A stretch of 64,000 nucleotides of DNA from Asterias amurensis. Taxonomy: Eukaryota; Echinodermata; Asteroidea; Forcipulatida; Asteriidae. Both the position numbers and the translations under genes were made by a program. The stretch is from contig NC_092666.1 of assembly GCF_032118995.1 (NCBI RefSeq), forward strand, positions 558,001 to 622,000, given 5' to 3'. This document shows, piece by piece, positions 31,601-39,847 of this stretch (its first letter is position 1; every line of letters starts with the position of its first letter). The notes below the pieces were generated by a model, which did not search any database, had not been told where the DNA came from, and worked only from the letters and a program-made list of their open reading frames with translations.

Positions 31601-34600
31601 CTTAAAACATTGGCCCAACTTCCCCAACATTTTGTTTACATCTGTCAATAAATATAACAATCAACAAAATTTACCATACAATCAACATAATGTAGCATTT
31701 AGCATTGTAAATATTTGTCAACAATGTTTACTTCTGGAAGTGATGCTGTAACCAAAGTAGAATCAATAAGGGAAAGGGTAGCGACAAGTTTTTAAAACCC
31801 GGCAGGTTCATGGCTGTGCGATAAAGGCCCGAGCAGCGGTGTAAAAGACAAATTATTTGTATAATTGATAGGCCCCCGATTGTGTTAAAGAATAATCACG
31901 TTATGATCCTGTTAGTGTCTGGCTGCTGTATTAGACTGAGCCAAAGGTGAGGTCCAATAACAACAGCCAGCCAGAATCCAAGTAGTCCATCAGCTAGGGG
32001 CTGAAATTTCACATGTTGGGGCAATATTGAGGTACTACAGTGATTCTAATATCACTTTCTTGTTGCAAATACTCAACTTGCCATAAACTATGATAAGCCC
32101 TTCCCCAAAATAAGATAACTACTCACTTTTCGCCATAAAATCTTTAGAGTCCCTGCCTGTAAGAATGTACCAAATTAGGCGGGGGTGTGATTTATGGGTT
32201 CGCAGATCTTCTTTCAAAAAATTAGAGTGATTCACCATCATACCAAACGAATAAATCCAAAATTTTAGTTTGCTGACGCTTTCGGTTTTGGAGTTACCAG
32301 TTATCAAAGTTTGGGCCAAAAAGCCCTCGAGAAACGAATAGTACATTCCCTGTAAACACAAAAACCAGCGCCAAGGTCATCCCAAAAAAAGTAAAACATA
32401 TTTTGAAACCTCCAGTTGGGCTTATATCAAAAGTAAAAAAGAAAAGTTGGGATCTCGTTGGCGCGTCATGTTACGCGCACCTGAACCTTTGACGAACAGT
32501 GCCCTCGTGCCATTTTCAACGCCTCATAACTCAGCGCGCCTATAGGATCCCATGAATTAAACAAGTTCAAATGAAAGAGCTTGCATCCCTAAAACAAATT
32601 TAAGTGCAAAGTGCGTGGGATCTCGTTGGCGCAGAGAGATAATAGAGGTCAAAGTTCATATTTTACCAATATATTGCGTTTTCGCACCTCCGTAACTTCG
32701 CGCGCCAACAACAAAAAATTGTTTTTATGACAACTGGGTATTGGAACAGTTTTCATCTAATGACAAATGGAAAAAGAATCTTGGGATCTCTGCATCTTGC
32801 ATGTCAAAAGATTTTTTGAAAATTTTCTAAAGTATTGCCATTTCACACATTTTTGCCTAAATTGGGACAACATTCACTTTTCTCATTACTGTAAGTATCT
32901 GTGCAAAACAAGATCCCATCAATTTTTTCTTGTATTTGGTTAAGTTGAGTGTTCCTTAACAGAATTCAATTGAAAAATAATTGAGATCATGTTGGCCCAC
33001 CAATATAACAAAGGTCAAAGGTCATATGAAACTACACTACTGCCTATTTTGGGCGATTTTGCGTCGTCTAGGAATCCACGCGCCAATATGATCCCATTAA
33101 GTTGTCCGCATTTTATGATTATATAGATTCTTAGCAACAAATAAAAAGCAAAAATCAAATGGGATTTGAGTGGCGCTAACAAATATTACAGATCAAAAGT
33201 TCACAATACATGCCTATACTTATGCATTGCTGTGGCAACCGAAAGTGAGAAATATCCCCCAATTTGAAAATGTTGGCAAACCATGAAGGGGATAGGTCTC
33301 CAAAGTGAATTTTGGTCAAGAGATAGACTGGACTTGTTTTTACAAATGGTGTTAGTTTAATGTTGGTGGGTAACTGTTGCCAAGGTCAAAGGTTACAAAG
33401 AATATGGCTGTTTTTGATATTTTCTGTCAAGAGCCAAATTCAGAGCCTTTTCAATATTTTATTTAATGAACAAGGGCTCTATCCTTTATGTTGGGGAAAA
33501 CCACTTATAATATCTAGGCACATGTGATTGTCCCAAATTAATTATAGAGCCCTTGTTCATTTGATAAAATGTTGACATGGCTTTGAAGTTGGCTCTCCAC
33601 AGAAAATATTGGTGTTTTGTAATTCATTTTCTGTGGAGAGCCAACTTCGAAGCCCTGTCAACATTTTATCAAATAAGGAAGGGCTCTATAATTAATTTGG
33701 GACAACCATATGTGCCTAGATATTATAAGTGGCTGTCCCAAACTGAAAGGATAGAGCCCTTGTTCTTTAAATAAAATCTTGAAAAGGCTCTGAAGTTGGC
33801 TCTTGACAGAAATATAAAAAACACCCATATTCTGTGTAACCTTTGACCTTGGCAACAGTTACCCACCAACATTTTCAAAAAATCTTTTGACATGCAAGAT
33901 GCAGAGATCCCAAGATTCTTTTTTCATTTGTCATTAGATGAAAACTGTTCCAATACCCAGTTGCCATAAAAACAATTTTTTTTTGTTGGCGCGCGAAGTT
34001 ACGGAGGTGCAAAAACGCAATATATTGGTAAAATTTGAACTTTGACCTCTATTATCTCTCTGCGCCAACGAGATCCCACGCACTTTGCACTTAAATTTGT
34101 TTTAGGGATGCAAGCTCTTTCATTTGAACTTGTTCAATTCATGGGAACTTATAGGCGCGCTGAGTTATGAGGCGTTGAAAATGGCACGAGGGCACTGTTC
34201 GTCAAAGGTTCAGGTGCGCGTAACATGATGCGCCAACGAGATCCCAATTTTTTTTTTTACTTTTGTTATAAGCCCAACTGGAGGTTTCAAAAAATGTTTT
34301 ACTTTTGTTGGGATGACCTTGGCGCACATTTTTGTGTTTACAGGGAATGTACTATTCGTTTCTCGAGGGCTTTTAGGCCGAAACTTTGATAACTGGTAAC
34401 TCCAAAACCGAAAGCGTCAGCAAACTAAAATTTTGGATTTATTCGTTTGGTATGATGATGTATCACTCTAATTTTTTAGAAGAAGATCTGAGAACCCATG
34501 AATCACCACTTGGTACACTCTTACAGGCAGGGACTCTTAAACCTCTTAGCCTCTTCCAATATTGTTTTAACCAATTTTTGAAGGCCATGTGTTTACACTG

Positions 34601-35759
34601 AGAATGTATTTTTGAGTTGCGCAACCTTCGTTCTGCAAACAGATATCTTCTTCAAGAAATCAAGTATAATCGCACCTAGGGGGGACAGATCTTTTTCTAT
34701 TGCAGCACCTCATCTCTGGAATCAACTACCTCTTCACATCAAAACATCCACTTCCATTCACTCTTTCAAAATATCTCTCAAAACACACCTTATGTCTATA
34801 GATCCGTTCTTTTGTATTTAATCTGTTCTTTGTTGATTTTGTTTGTATTTTCTCTGTAATAGTGCCCTGAGCACTTTTGTGGATTTGTGCGCTTTATAAG
34901 ACCTCGTTATTATTATAATTACTATACTGAAATTGCATTTGAAACTTAGCAATATGCTGCCCAAGTGTAGACCAAGTAAAAAGGGCCTTGTGATCTCCTC
35001 TCAACCAATCAGAATTGACATAACCTGTCTACTATATCGATTTGTAAGTTTGTTGTTTAAATATTTATAGACCATGGTGTATGTATCTCCATATTTTTTT
35101 AAGTAGATGATCAGTTGATGTGACTAGAATTGTTTTATTGGCCAATCAAGTAAGCAGATGCGTAAAGATGTACGTATTCACTTTTTTTGTCACGCAACAC
35201 TCAACGCCAAGGCAAGTTTATGACCTTTATTTCACACAGCGCATCCAGCGTGTGCGCGACTAACGCCCAACACAGAATGGATCAACCACAGGACTAATTG
35301 TAATATCCCTTATATTTGGATATTTTGGAGTTACACTTCAAGGGGTTATGATCGAGCAAGGCATGGTGGGAAAAAATGTCGCAGCGAGATCGATCACCCC
35401 TGGGAACAAGGTTGGGCTGCCGGTGCAGTAATGCATGATGCTAACTTATGATGATGATGAAGATGAAATAATTTTTGAATGTTAATAAATCACTTGGACC
35501 ATATTTCGTGGGGCTTCTGTTTCACACGGTTCATATTCAGCCCATTAACAAAAAAGAAATCAAATCTAAATAAGCCTTCAGAAAAATCGGCATGATTAAA
35601 TACAGAATTGTCTTACCTGAATATCTCCAGTTACAGCATGGTAGACTCCAATACATGAGTAGGTTGTACCTAGGTCTATACCAACAATTCTTGGTTTGGG
35701 GGGTGGTAGAAAATGCTGTCCCAGGTAGCCTGCTAACAGCAGAGCAAGAACTGACACAC
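19066..35759 (-). CDS. HSPA13: Heat shock protein 70 family member 13 (STCH), 5' end missing
   Basis: The joined exons 35617-35759, 31307-31504, 26923-27127, 21378-21548 and 19066-19610 (minus strand) give 420 aa with all phases consistent and all introns GT-AG. It is an ER-associated Hsp70-like ATPase that lacks the C-terminal peptide-binding domain. Visible features: hydrophobic signal segment [12 protein letters not shown], phosphate-1 loop [26 protein letters not shown], phosphate-2 loop [23 protein letters not shown], and the adenosine motif [14 protein letters not shown]. It ends in TAG at 19066. The vertebrate-specific acidic insertion is absent. The first mapped exon begins in phase 1 without an ATG, so an upstream exon carries the start. 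Introns hold many transposons, and two splice sites are tandemly duplicated. Confidence 0.95.
19750..21115 (-). mobile_element. Family C fragment split by the pogo-like insertion
   Basis: 19757-19799 (ATTATCAAGAACCAGGCCTC and on to CCACTA) and 21075-21115 (GTTGAAAACCTCTTCACCAC) are adjacent in intact family C copies. Here they flank the element at 19800-21072. Lies in HSPA13 intron 4. Confidence 0.8.
19800..21072. mobile_element. Pogo/Tigger-like nonautonomous DNA transposon
   Basis: The 1,273-bp element has inverted ends CAGTCGACTCCCGTTATTAC and GTTATAACGGGAGTCGACTG, with TAACGAG words inside each end, as in pogo/Tigger elements. The TA on the left (19798-19799) should recur on the right, where TT is found, so one base has changed. 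The interior contains three direct repeats of about 130 bp (starting near 20312, 20448 and 20577, each with CCTGGTATC and ACCAATGAAAA). No transposase frame. Confidence 0.8.
21117..21247. repeat. Foldback element
   Basis: Arms of about 60 bases are inverted: GACTGGCATAATTCGGTAAC / GTTACCGAATTACGCCAGTC outside and GTGACCAGAAGAGGGA / TCCCTCTTCTGGTCAC inside. Confidence 0.8.
21272..21393 (-). repeat. 61-bp tandem duplication spanning an HSPA13 splice donor
   Basis: TAGATGACTATTAGAGG through GCTATTGTTT occurs twice in tandem (period 61). Each copy contains the exon 3' end and donor GCTG|GTAAGT as read on the minus strand. Confidence 0.85.
21378..21548 (-). CDS. HSPA13: HSPA13 exon with phosphate-2 loop
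   Basis: The acceptor AATCTGTAG|GACTTG and donor GGCTG|GTAAGT bound 171 bases encoding [12 protein letters not shown] and [14 protein letters not shown]. Confidence 0.95.
21640..24960 (-). mobile_element. L2/CR1-group LINE, 5' end uncertain
   Basis: It consists of one long reading frame plus a 3'UTR ending CTAGATACCAGCGCTTTATA, AGATT and a TTA microsatellite (21639-21660 on the + strand). It sits in HSPA13 intron 3 in the same orientation as the gene. No ORF1 is visible upstream, where a Tigger relic begins within about 200 bp. Confidence 0.85.
21721..24909 (-). CDS. LINE endonuclease-reverse transcriptase, intact (about 1,062 aa)
   Basis: An apurinic-type endonuclease domain comes first ([32 protein letters not shown]). 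It is followed by a reverse transcriptase with [31 protein letters not shown] and the catalytic YADDAQLYL, and a C-terminal CR1/L2-type tail ending in [11 protein letters not shown]. No stop or frameshift interrupts it and all catalytic residues I can recognise are present, so it may be recently active. I chose the ATG at 24909; the frame is open a few codons further. Odd: the N-terminus [13 protein letters not shown] is hydrophobic like a signal peptide, unusual for this class. Confidence 0.88.
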   Translation of the reverse strand: MWWIFLGISIAILTPGDFGDQPTVTAMGLTYTPGKLLELRPDSCRLLDHAAWRSACDAGIALRYPTRRGCRGGARKQRKLASPIVTGQSEVTIGTTPLHTTTIGPIQSQTTTPDTENVNLALLNCRSARNKTELINDFIVDSKSDILALTETWFTGTEDDQKYIGGICPSGFTFTHVPRTGRRGGGVAVILRKSFNVKLLKTQCFASFEYMIINISSGNNNPAVTLIVLYRPPSSSHNNFMTEFSTLLESMVLENNLVVVGDFNFNWAQKDSSTKKLDELLDSMGLLQCVESPTHTSGHILDYVIGRASVDVLISSSVKVSTFISDHCSVVCELKLGKPKRSWKVATYRKLNKIDLTEFTRDMTHLLQVAPDSELSAQVECYETTLKQLIDRHAPIQRRLLPVRPHSPWYTHDIMEAKKQKRMYEKQWRKSSLTVHRQMFTEQRNLVLRLIRDARRAHFKQKISDNATNPRQLFAVVDGLLHSKPSLCLPDSPSALDLAERFNVHFETKVTHIRSELDGQISSVAVSVHDTHSTSVLQLFETESEETVGKLIRRSPSKSCDLDPIPTSLLKTCLSSVLPAITNIVNSSIETGIVPQQLKKAHVTPILKNSKLDKNKLSNYRPVSNLPFISKVVEKVVAGQLNDYLTSNNLLELAQSAYRKHHSTETTLLCVQNDILGAIDKKLSVILVLLDLSAAFDTIDHQILLQRLHYNFGITGTALKWFTSYLENRTQNVKIDGSFSSNTTSRFGVPQGSVLGPVLFSLYFSPVANIARNHGLSVQLYADDAQLYLPFVSTDANTAVARTEACVAEVKEWMVANKLQLNSDKTVILLLNSQSQHRHNTIHSILIDGHVIPCSNTARNLGVIFDRHMNFTTNVKNSSRIAMYHLKNINHIRSLLSDKTAEQLIHALVTSRLDYCNSLLYGLPASTLHHLQRIQNIAARILTRSKKFEHITPVLQALHWLPVEQRIIFKLLCTTYRCMTETSSPLYLQRLLLPYKPVRQLRSSDANLLAVPPSRLKTYGDRSFSVAAPRLWNDLPLTLRSQPDIFSFKSNLKTYLFSQAYH
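25230..25960 (-). pseudogene. Tigger/pogo transposase relic
   Basis: Translating the minus strand in shifting frames gives Tigger-like segments: [20 protein letters not shown], a decayed DDE-region match near 25640 and, further on, MDQGVI and a KHLV-like stretch. Stops and frameshifts are frequent. A 29-bp tandem duplication (GGACACTGGTTGCTTCAAAA and following) lies at 25351-25408. It is a decayed autonomous relative of the kind that could have mobilised the element at 19800. Confidence 0.65.
25968..26385 (+). mobile_element. tRNA-derived SINE, best full-length copy
   Basis: The head has a perfect A-box-like TGGCTGAGCGG and a B-box GGTTCGAATCC (about 25975-26045). The body contains GGATGTAAAGCCGTTGG and the tail reads GGTAGATACGTGCGCTGTAT, AAGACTTTG, then (ATT)n. 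This tail matches the 3' end of the LINE at 21640. Lies in HSPA13 intron 3. Confidence 0.85.
26452..26624. mobile_element. Foldback MITE family G, copy 2
   Basis: The ends GCCGATTTCACGAAACTCTA and TTGGTGAAATCGACGGC are inverted, with TAGGATTAATCCTAA-type internal palindromes. In HSPA13 intron 3. Confidence 0.7.
26923..27127 (-). CDS. HSPA13: HSPA13 exon with VPAEFD motif
   Basis: The acceptor GTCTTGCAG|GTGAAG and donor GCAG|GTGACT bound 205 bases, phase 0 to 1. It encodes [20 protein letters not shown]. Confidence 0.95.
27606..27990 (+). mobile_element. tRNA-derived SINE with internal deletion
   Basis: The head is present (GATGGCCTAGCAGCTAAGAG, B-box-like GGTTCAAATCC). About 50 bases of body are missing after GTCCCATT. 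The tail reads TGTGCACTATATAAGAAGCC then (ATT)n. In HSPA13 intron 2. Confidence 0.8.
28376..29725 (-). pseudogene. Non-LTR reverse transcriptase pseudogene
   Basis: RT blocks are readable on the minus strand with frameshifts: a start near 29723 ([13 protein letters not shown]), [52 protein letters not shown] and [10 protein letters not shown], then [20 protein letters not shown] in another frame. The sequence differs clearly from the intact LINE at 21640 and belongs to a different, RTE-like or related lineage (uncertain). Confidence 0.75.
29726..29978. other. Right-arm unit of the 28-31 kb foldback
   Basis: It contains GCGGCCATTTTGGAAAATGG and TTTTTGGTCAGGATTACC, matching the unit at 30925-31050. 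It continues at 30878 after the inserted family B element. Confidence 0.55.
29979..30877 (+). mobile_element. TTAA MITE family B, interrupted by family A
   Basis: The left end TTAAAGACAATGGACACTAT and right end AATAGTGTCCACTGCCTTTAA are flanked by TTAA. Family A (30285-30784) is inserted at TTTTATA in the middle of it. Confidence 0.85.
30285..30784 (+). mobile_element. Foldback MITE family A, copy 2, nested in family B
   Basis: Opposite orientation to copy 1, with the same hairpin (apex CCTCGGCTTCGCCTCGGG) and GTGCTAGTC-type small hairpins. It is flanked by TATA on both sides, suggesting a short TA-rich target duplication. Confidence 0.8.
31307..31504 (-). CDS. HSPA13: HSPA13 exon with [10 protein letters not shown]
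   Basis: The acceptor GTTATTTCAG|GTGTTT and donor TTCAAG|GTAGTC bound 66 codons, phase 0 at both ends. It encodes TIPSMVAF and [12 protein letters not shown]. Confidence 0.95.
31765..31978. mobile_element. Family K fragment and adjacent foldback
   Basis: 31765-31842 reads AATAAGGGAAAGGGTAGC and GATAAAGGCCCGAGC, a truncated inverted family K end. 31911-31978 is a hairpin, GGCTGCTGTATTAGACTGAG / CTCACC-type, with an apex resembling the other foldbacks (GAGCCAAAGGTGAGG). Confidence 0.55.
32142..34540. repeat. 2.4 kb imperfect palindrome in HSPA13 intron 1
   Basis: The outer ends TTTAGAGTCCCTGCCTGTAA and TTACAGGCAGGGACTCTTAA pair, and pairing continues inward to a centre near 33620 (CTCCACAGAAAAT / ATTTTCTGTGGAG). 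Only the left arm carries about 450 extra bases (roughly 32830-33290). The arms share AGCGCGCCTATAGG-like, CGAGATCCCACGCACTTTGC and TTGGCAACAGTTACCCACCA segments. No frame longer than chance. Confidence 0.85.
34600..34918 (+). mobile_element. L2-type LINE 3' end, fragment
   Basis: It encodes the typical C-terminal tail ([20 protein letters not shown] and on to [10 protein letters not shown]) in one frame, preceded by [12 protein letters not shown] in another. It ends in TGTGCGCTTTATAAGACCTC and ATTATTAT. Confidence 0.75.
34919..35616. other. HSPA13 intron 1, remaining part
   Basis: Unique-looking sequence with no recognised exon or repeat. Confidence 0.4.
35617..35759 (-). CDS. HSPA13: HSPA13 first mapped coding exon (signal segment and phosphate-1 loop)
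   Basis: The acceptor ACAATGCAG|GTGTGTCAG and donor ATTCAG|GTAAGA bound 143 bases. It enters in phase 1, so the start codon is in another exon upstream. It encodes [18 protein letters not shown] and [14 protein letters not shown]. Confidence 0.93.
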
Positions 35760-35914
35760 CTGCATTGTAATGACACCAAGATGAAGTTATAGAGTCAGAC
35801 AGTTTCAAATTAAAACACAATATCTGGCAGAGCAAGAACTGACACACCTGTAATGTAATAACACCAAGATGAAGTTATAGAGTCAGACAGTTTCAAATTA
35901 AAACACAATATCTA
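35743..35914 (-). repeat. Tandem duplication (about 85 bp) spanning an HSPA13 splice acceptor
   Basis: The segment from GCAGAGCAAGAACTGACACA to AAAACACAATATCT occurs twice in tandem. Each copy contains the exon 5' end and an acceptor (ATGCAG|GTGTGT or ATTACAG|GTGTGT on the minus strand). Confidence 0.85.
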
Positions 35915-35932
35915 GACACACTTTCTTCATAA

Positions 35933-36118
35933 TGAGGTTTCGAAATCAAGCATCTGAAAGCACACAACTTGTACGACAAGGGTAATTTTTCTTCCATTAT
36001 TCTCTCGCAACTTCGACGACCAATTGATTTCAAATGTTCACAGGTTTGTTTATTTATTGCATTATGTTGATATACATGTACACCAAGTGAGAAGACTGGT
36101 CCTTGACAATATTACCAA
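35933..36118 (-). mobile_element. TTAA MITE family B, partial
   Basis: GGTTTCGAAATCAAGCATCT through TTCGACGACCAATTGA to AAGTGAGAAGACTGGTCC matches the middle and one end of family B. Confidence 0.75.
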
Positions 36119-36129
36119 AGGACTTGGGT

Positions 36130-36258
36130 GTCAAGGGGTGGATTTCACAAAGAGTTAGGACTAGTCTTATCTCGAGTTACATGTAGGACCAGTTACTCGT
36201 CCTAACTTAGGACTATCCATGCACTGTGTATATCTCCTAGGTGTGAAATCAACCCTGG
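36130..36258. mobile_element. Foldback MITE family G, copy 3
   Basis: GTGGATTTCACAAAGAGTTA at the left, TGTGAAATCAACCC at the right, ACTCGTCCTAACTTAGGAC inside. Confidence 0.7.
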
Positions 36259-36429
36259 GCAATGCCTTAATAATAAATTTAAAATCTTGTACTGCACAGC
36301 AGGAGTTTGAAATGGTGTAAGTGCGAGCTGGCAAAGAGTAGGCCAAGTTAAATCACTGTGATAGAACCAAATATTTGGTAACACGTTATTTAAATTTGTC
36401 TGAATACATTACACTGTACATGTACATGT

Positions 36430-37190
36430 AATATTCATGATGAATACCTCAAACAGTTTCGCTATTCCTATTGGTGGAGAGCGCATCATGTGGGGGTGCT
36501 TAAATGGTTGATAAAGATCAGCTGAAGCTGTTTAAGACCAGGGCTTAAGCAAGGCTATGAAATGAAAAATGTGCTAGGTGCGCCCAATAAGCACGAAATC
36601 GACCGTTACAGGCAGCTCTATGAAATTTTGCTCTATGCCTAAACAGAGTGCTTAATCAGAAATGGGGCTTTAAGGACCCTTTTTGCTTACTTGCTTGCCG
36701 TTACCAGCAAACATTGCTTAATCAAGGCTATGAAATGAAAAATTTGCTAGGTGCGCCCGATAAGCACAAAATAGATCGTTAAGCAGCGCTATGAAATTGG
36801 GCCCTGCTGGCTTCCGCGTGTTAGTCGCACAAGCTCATGTACGGCAATTTTATTAACGCGGAACTTAACAGCATGTAATCTATTTCTAAAACACGTACAC
36901 ACAACCCTACAGATTTTTTTAACAAGGTTTAAAAAAAATATGTACAAACTTAGAATTTTGGCTCTGAAGCAGATTGTCACAGTGTCTATTTTATTGTAAT
37001 TTTATTTTATTTAATTAACAAAACTGCATTTTTGAATGAAAGTTAGTGACTCGTTCTTTAACAGCTGTTTAGGGCCTTGGCCACGTGATAAAAGCACTCG
37101 CCTTTGGCTCGAACCTATTTCGCATGGCCACGACCCTGCCAGTTTTAAACAGTCGCTCGATGCTACCCTTTTATTCCCTTAAAACGAATC
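36430..37190 (+). mobile_element. Family K, long copy, interrupted
   Basis: The left part (GTTTCGCTATTCCTATTGGT) is shared with family C. The right part is the K hairpin with apex ACTCGCCTTTGGCTCG and the end TACCCTTTTATTCCCTT. Another element is inserted at 36528-36807. Confidence 0.7.
36528..36807. mobile_element. Small repeat (family H) nested in family K
   Basis: AAGGCTATGAAATGAAAAAT and CTAGGTGCGCCC occur twice (about 36552 and 36726), with GCTTAATCA-type words. The host sequence on either side (ACCAGGGC, then CTGGCTTCCGCG) matches the uninterrupted copy at about 62720-62735. Confidence 0.6.
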
Positions 37191-37362
37191 GGTCCGTTAA
37201 CAGCGCCAGCCACCAACCCAGTCATTACCACGCAGTGAAGACCAGGTCCTAGCACTGTTATTCCCTAATTAAAACCATGTGTCCATGTTAAGAGTACTAT
37301 GTATTATGGAATTGGGTTTCTATATTAAATTTTAATCAGTCAAAAGCAAACTGCAAATTAAA

Positions 37363-38408
37363 CGAGGGAAAATAGAACGCTCCGGGGATCACCGATGGAG
37401 TCATAGTTTAAACCAATGCACGAGTAAAAGCAGCCAATATTTTTTTTATAACATCGTAAACATTTCTAAATACTGTACTATTAAGTTACAGACCTGAATG
37501 CTACAATCCACGGACGACGCGAATACAGATTGCGAAAACTTTTACTGTGCTCTGCATGTAGTGTCATGTTATTCGAAATGGTTACAGACTATTAATTTAT
37601 CATCCTCGTACACACGTCTGGGTACTGCACGCCGTGTGCTAGTCTTTCGGACTAGCGCAAAGCAAACCGATGCACTATCACACGTAGTGCCGGGCGAATA
37701 GTGAAATTTTGGCATTCGGTTACCGCTGGCCAACTATCCGAAATTTACCGGATATTCGAATAGGTTTTTTTCGCCAATAAAGGGCGCTATTAAAAAAAAA
37801 AAAATTAAAAAACGTTTTTGCCGCTAGAGGGCGCTGTTTGTTTGTGAATGAGATCTTATGGGCGGATTAATATAAGTTTTAGACAGTGTCACTCGGTGCA
37901 TTCATAAAAATAACCGGATCTAATTTAAATATGGCGATTTGCTAATTCTTTTAAACGTGTTGACTCTTGAAAACTTTTGTAATCTTTAAACAACTACGTC
38001 AGAAATGTCATTGTTTTAACGCTTCACGAAGGTGAGCATAGTTAAATATTTAATTTATGTTGTTTTATGCTGTCTTAATAGAAGTTTCTTAAGGATTCAG
38101 ACAAAACATTCCTATCAGTTGTCGCCTAACGTCCGCGGATATTCGAATATTAAAGAATATCCGGTTACTTGGTTGTAGTTACAGGACTATCTGGTTTATA
38201 AATAGGTATTCGCGCCCATTGCGGATATCCGGTTAAGAAAAAAAAGGCATTCGCGGTTACGGATAGGAAAACCTATTCGCCATTAACCGGATATTCAAAT
38301 TATTCGCCCAGGCCTAATCACACGGCCACCGTCTAGCAAAACTAAGACATATCATGTGACGCGCTCTAAACCAATGGAAAGGCAGAATATTGGTAAGGGG
38401 TGTTATAA
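37363..38408 (-). mobile_element. Foldback MITE family A, copy 3, split by hAT element
   Basis: 37363-37684 and 38317-38408 together match copy 1 from the hairpin arm (GGGAAAATAGAACGCTCCGG) to GGGGTGTTATAA. The hairpin's first arm is missing. Confidence 0.8.
37685..38316. mobile_element. Nonautonomous hAT element with 8-bp target duplication
   Basis: The inverted ends TAGTGCCGGGCGAATA and TATTCGCCCAGGCCTA match at 13 of 16 positions. ATCACACG flanks both sides (37677-37684 and 38317-38324), the 8-bp duplication expected of hAT transposases. The interior is rich in GGATATTCGAATA-like words and encodes nothing. Confidence 0.88.
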
Positions 38409-38419
38409 ATGCTATTATA

Positions 38420-38632
38420 TAACTGACATACATGTACAGATCCTTGTCATTTGATTGGTGGAACCTACTTCACGTGACATTCACTATTACTCCCATCCGC
38501 ACCGGCGATCAAAAAGACCTATGGGGAATAGCGTTCATCAGTAAGGCTCGTGAAATGGCAGTCCAAATTTTACCGAGCGATAATATTCCTCCCATTTCAC
38601 TCTGAGCCACTCAATATTTGTATACCATCCTA
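38420..38632. mobile_element. Foldback-type repeat family L
   Basis: GATCCTTGTCATTTGATTGG, TTCACGTGA and an inverted interior (TGAAATGGCAG / TCCCATTTCA). It resembles 45048-45500. Confidence 0.5.
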
Positions 38633-38984
38633 TCTACTCTAGGGAGATCTGATCCACGGGAGTGCATAAGCTGTGGCCCACCTAATCCATCATCAAGCTT
38701 GTTTGATTCCATCGTCCTTTCTCACCCAAACGAGTTCTATGTCAAGTAGTGGCATTGTGTTTCTGGAAATGAGTGCACCACATACACATGTACAGGCAGA
38801 AAAAATCAAAGCATTTGTTCTTACTATGAAAGCGAGCCAACTTACAAAACAATTCATTAGGACACCCAAGAACGGGCAGATAACTTTGTCAAAAGCCACA
38901 CTACGTCAACACAACTGAATCTCCTAGCAAAAGAAGAAGCTTACACTAGATAAGATTGTTGATACCAATGTTCCATCTAAGATG

Positions 38985-39493
38985 AGCTCGTCCAGATATG
39001 GTCTATGCTGGTGGTTTGATACATCTACCAAACGAATGTGCCATAAAAAGGCACGGGCCTGCAAGAAGGTGAGGCGCTACATCCGAGAAAAACCCTGTAG
39101 TCGTTACCACACTATCAAGAAAGATACACAGAGACTGTGCAAACAGTCTCACAACCAGTACGTATCTGACATCATTGGCAACGATCCCGGCAGCAACAAA
39201 AGATTGAGGGCCTTGGTTAAATCCAAATGCTGTGACCAACGGGCATTGCTCCACTGAAGGAAGGAAATATATACTACACTGCGATCCAAAACAAAAAGCA
39301 ACATTTTAACAGACAGTCCTTATCTGTCAACAGTGATTCTTCGTTACCAGATTTATGACCAAGCGAACATCTAACCTTGGTCAACATCACCGTTCACCGC
39401 ACAGGAATAACCAAGCTCCTTAAAAAACTGAAACCTCACAAAGCAGCTGGGCTTGACGGTATACCTGTTAAACTCCTGAAAGAAACAGCTGCT
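38985..39493 (+). pseudogene. Non-LTR retrotransposon fragment, decayed
   Basis: Frames give KKARACKKVRRYI, HTIKKDTQRLCKQSHNQYVS and, after frameshifts, LLKKLKPHKAAGLDGIPVKL then LLKETAAQISPAVTML. These are the linker and first RT block of a Jockey-like or related LINE. Confidence 0.7.
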
Positions 39494-39847
39494 CAAATCT
39501 CACCTGCAGTAACCATGCTATGTTCCAGGCTTGCCTGAACCAGGGTTGTGTTCAAATCTCACCTGCAGTAACCATGCTATGTTCCAGGCTTGCCTGAACC
39601 AGGGTTGTGTTCAAATCTCACCTGCAGTAACCATGCTATGTTCCAGGCTTGCCTGAACCAGGGTTGTGTTCAAATCTCACCTGCAGTAACCATGCTATGT
39701 TCCAGGCTTGCCTGAACCAGGGTTGTGTTCAAATCTCACCTGCAGTAACCATGCTATGTTCCAGGCTTGCCTGAACCAGAGTTGTGTTCAAATCTCACCT
39801 GCAGTAACCATGCTATGTTCCAGGCTTGCCTGAACCAGGGTTGTGTT
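39494..39847 (+). repeat. 59-bp minisatellite, six copies, derived from the RT fragment
   Basis: CAAATCTCACCTGCAGTAAC recurs at 39494, 39553, 39612, 39671, 39730 and 39789, exactly 59 bases apart. Copies are nearly identical. The unit starts inside the RT coding sequence (AQISPAVTML). Confidence 0.92.

Noticed and set aside
39494..39847. CRISPR-like array (regular 59-bp repeats)
   Set aside because: Units are head-to-tail without variable spacers, derived from a LINE, in a eukaryotic genome.
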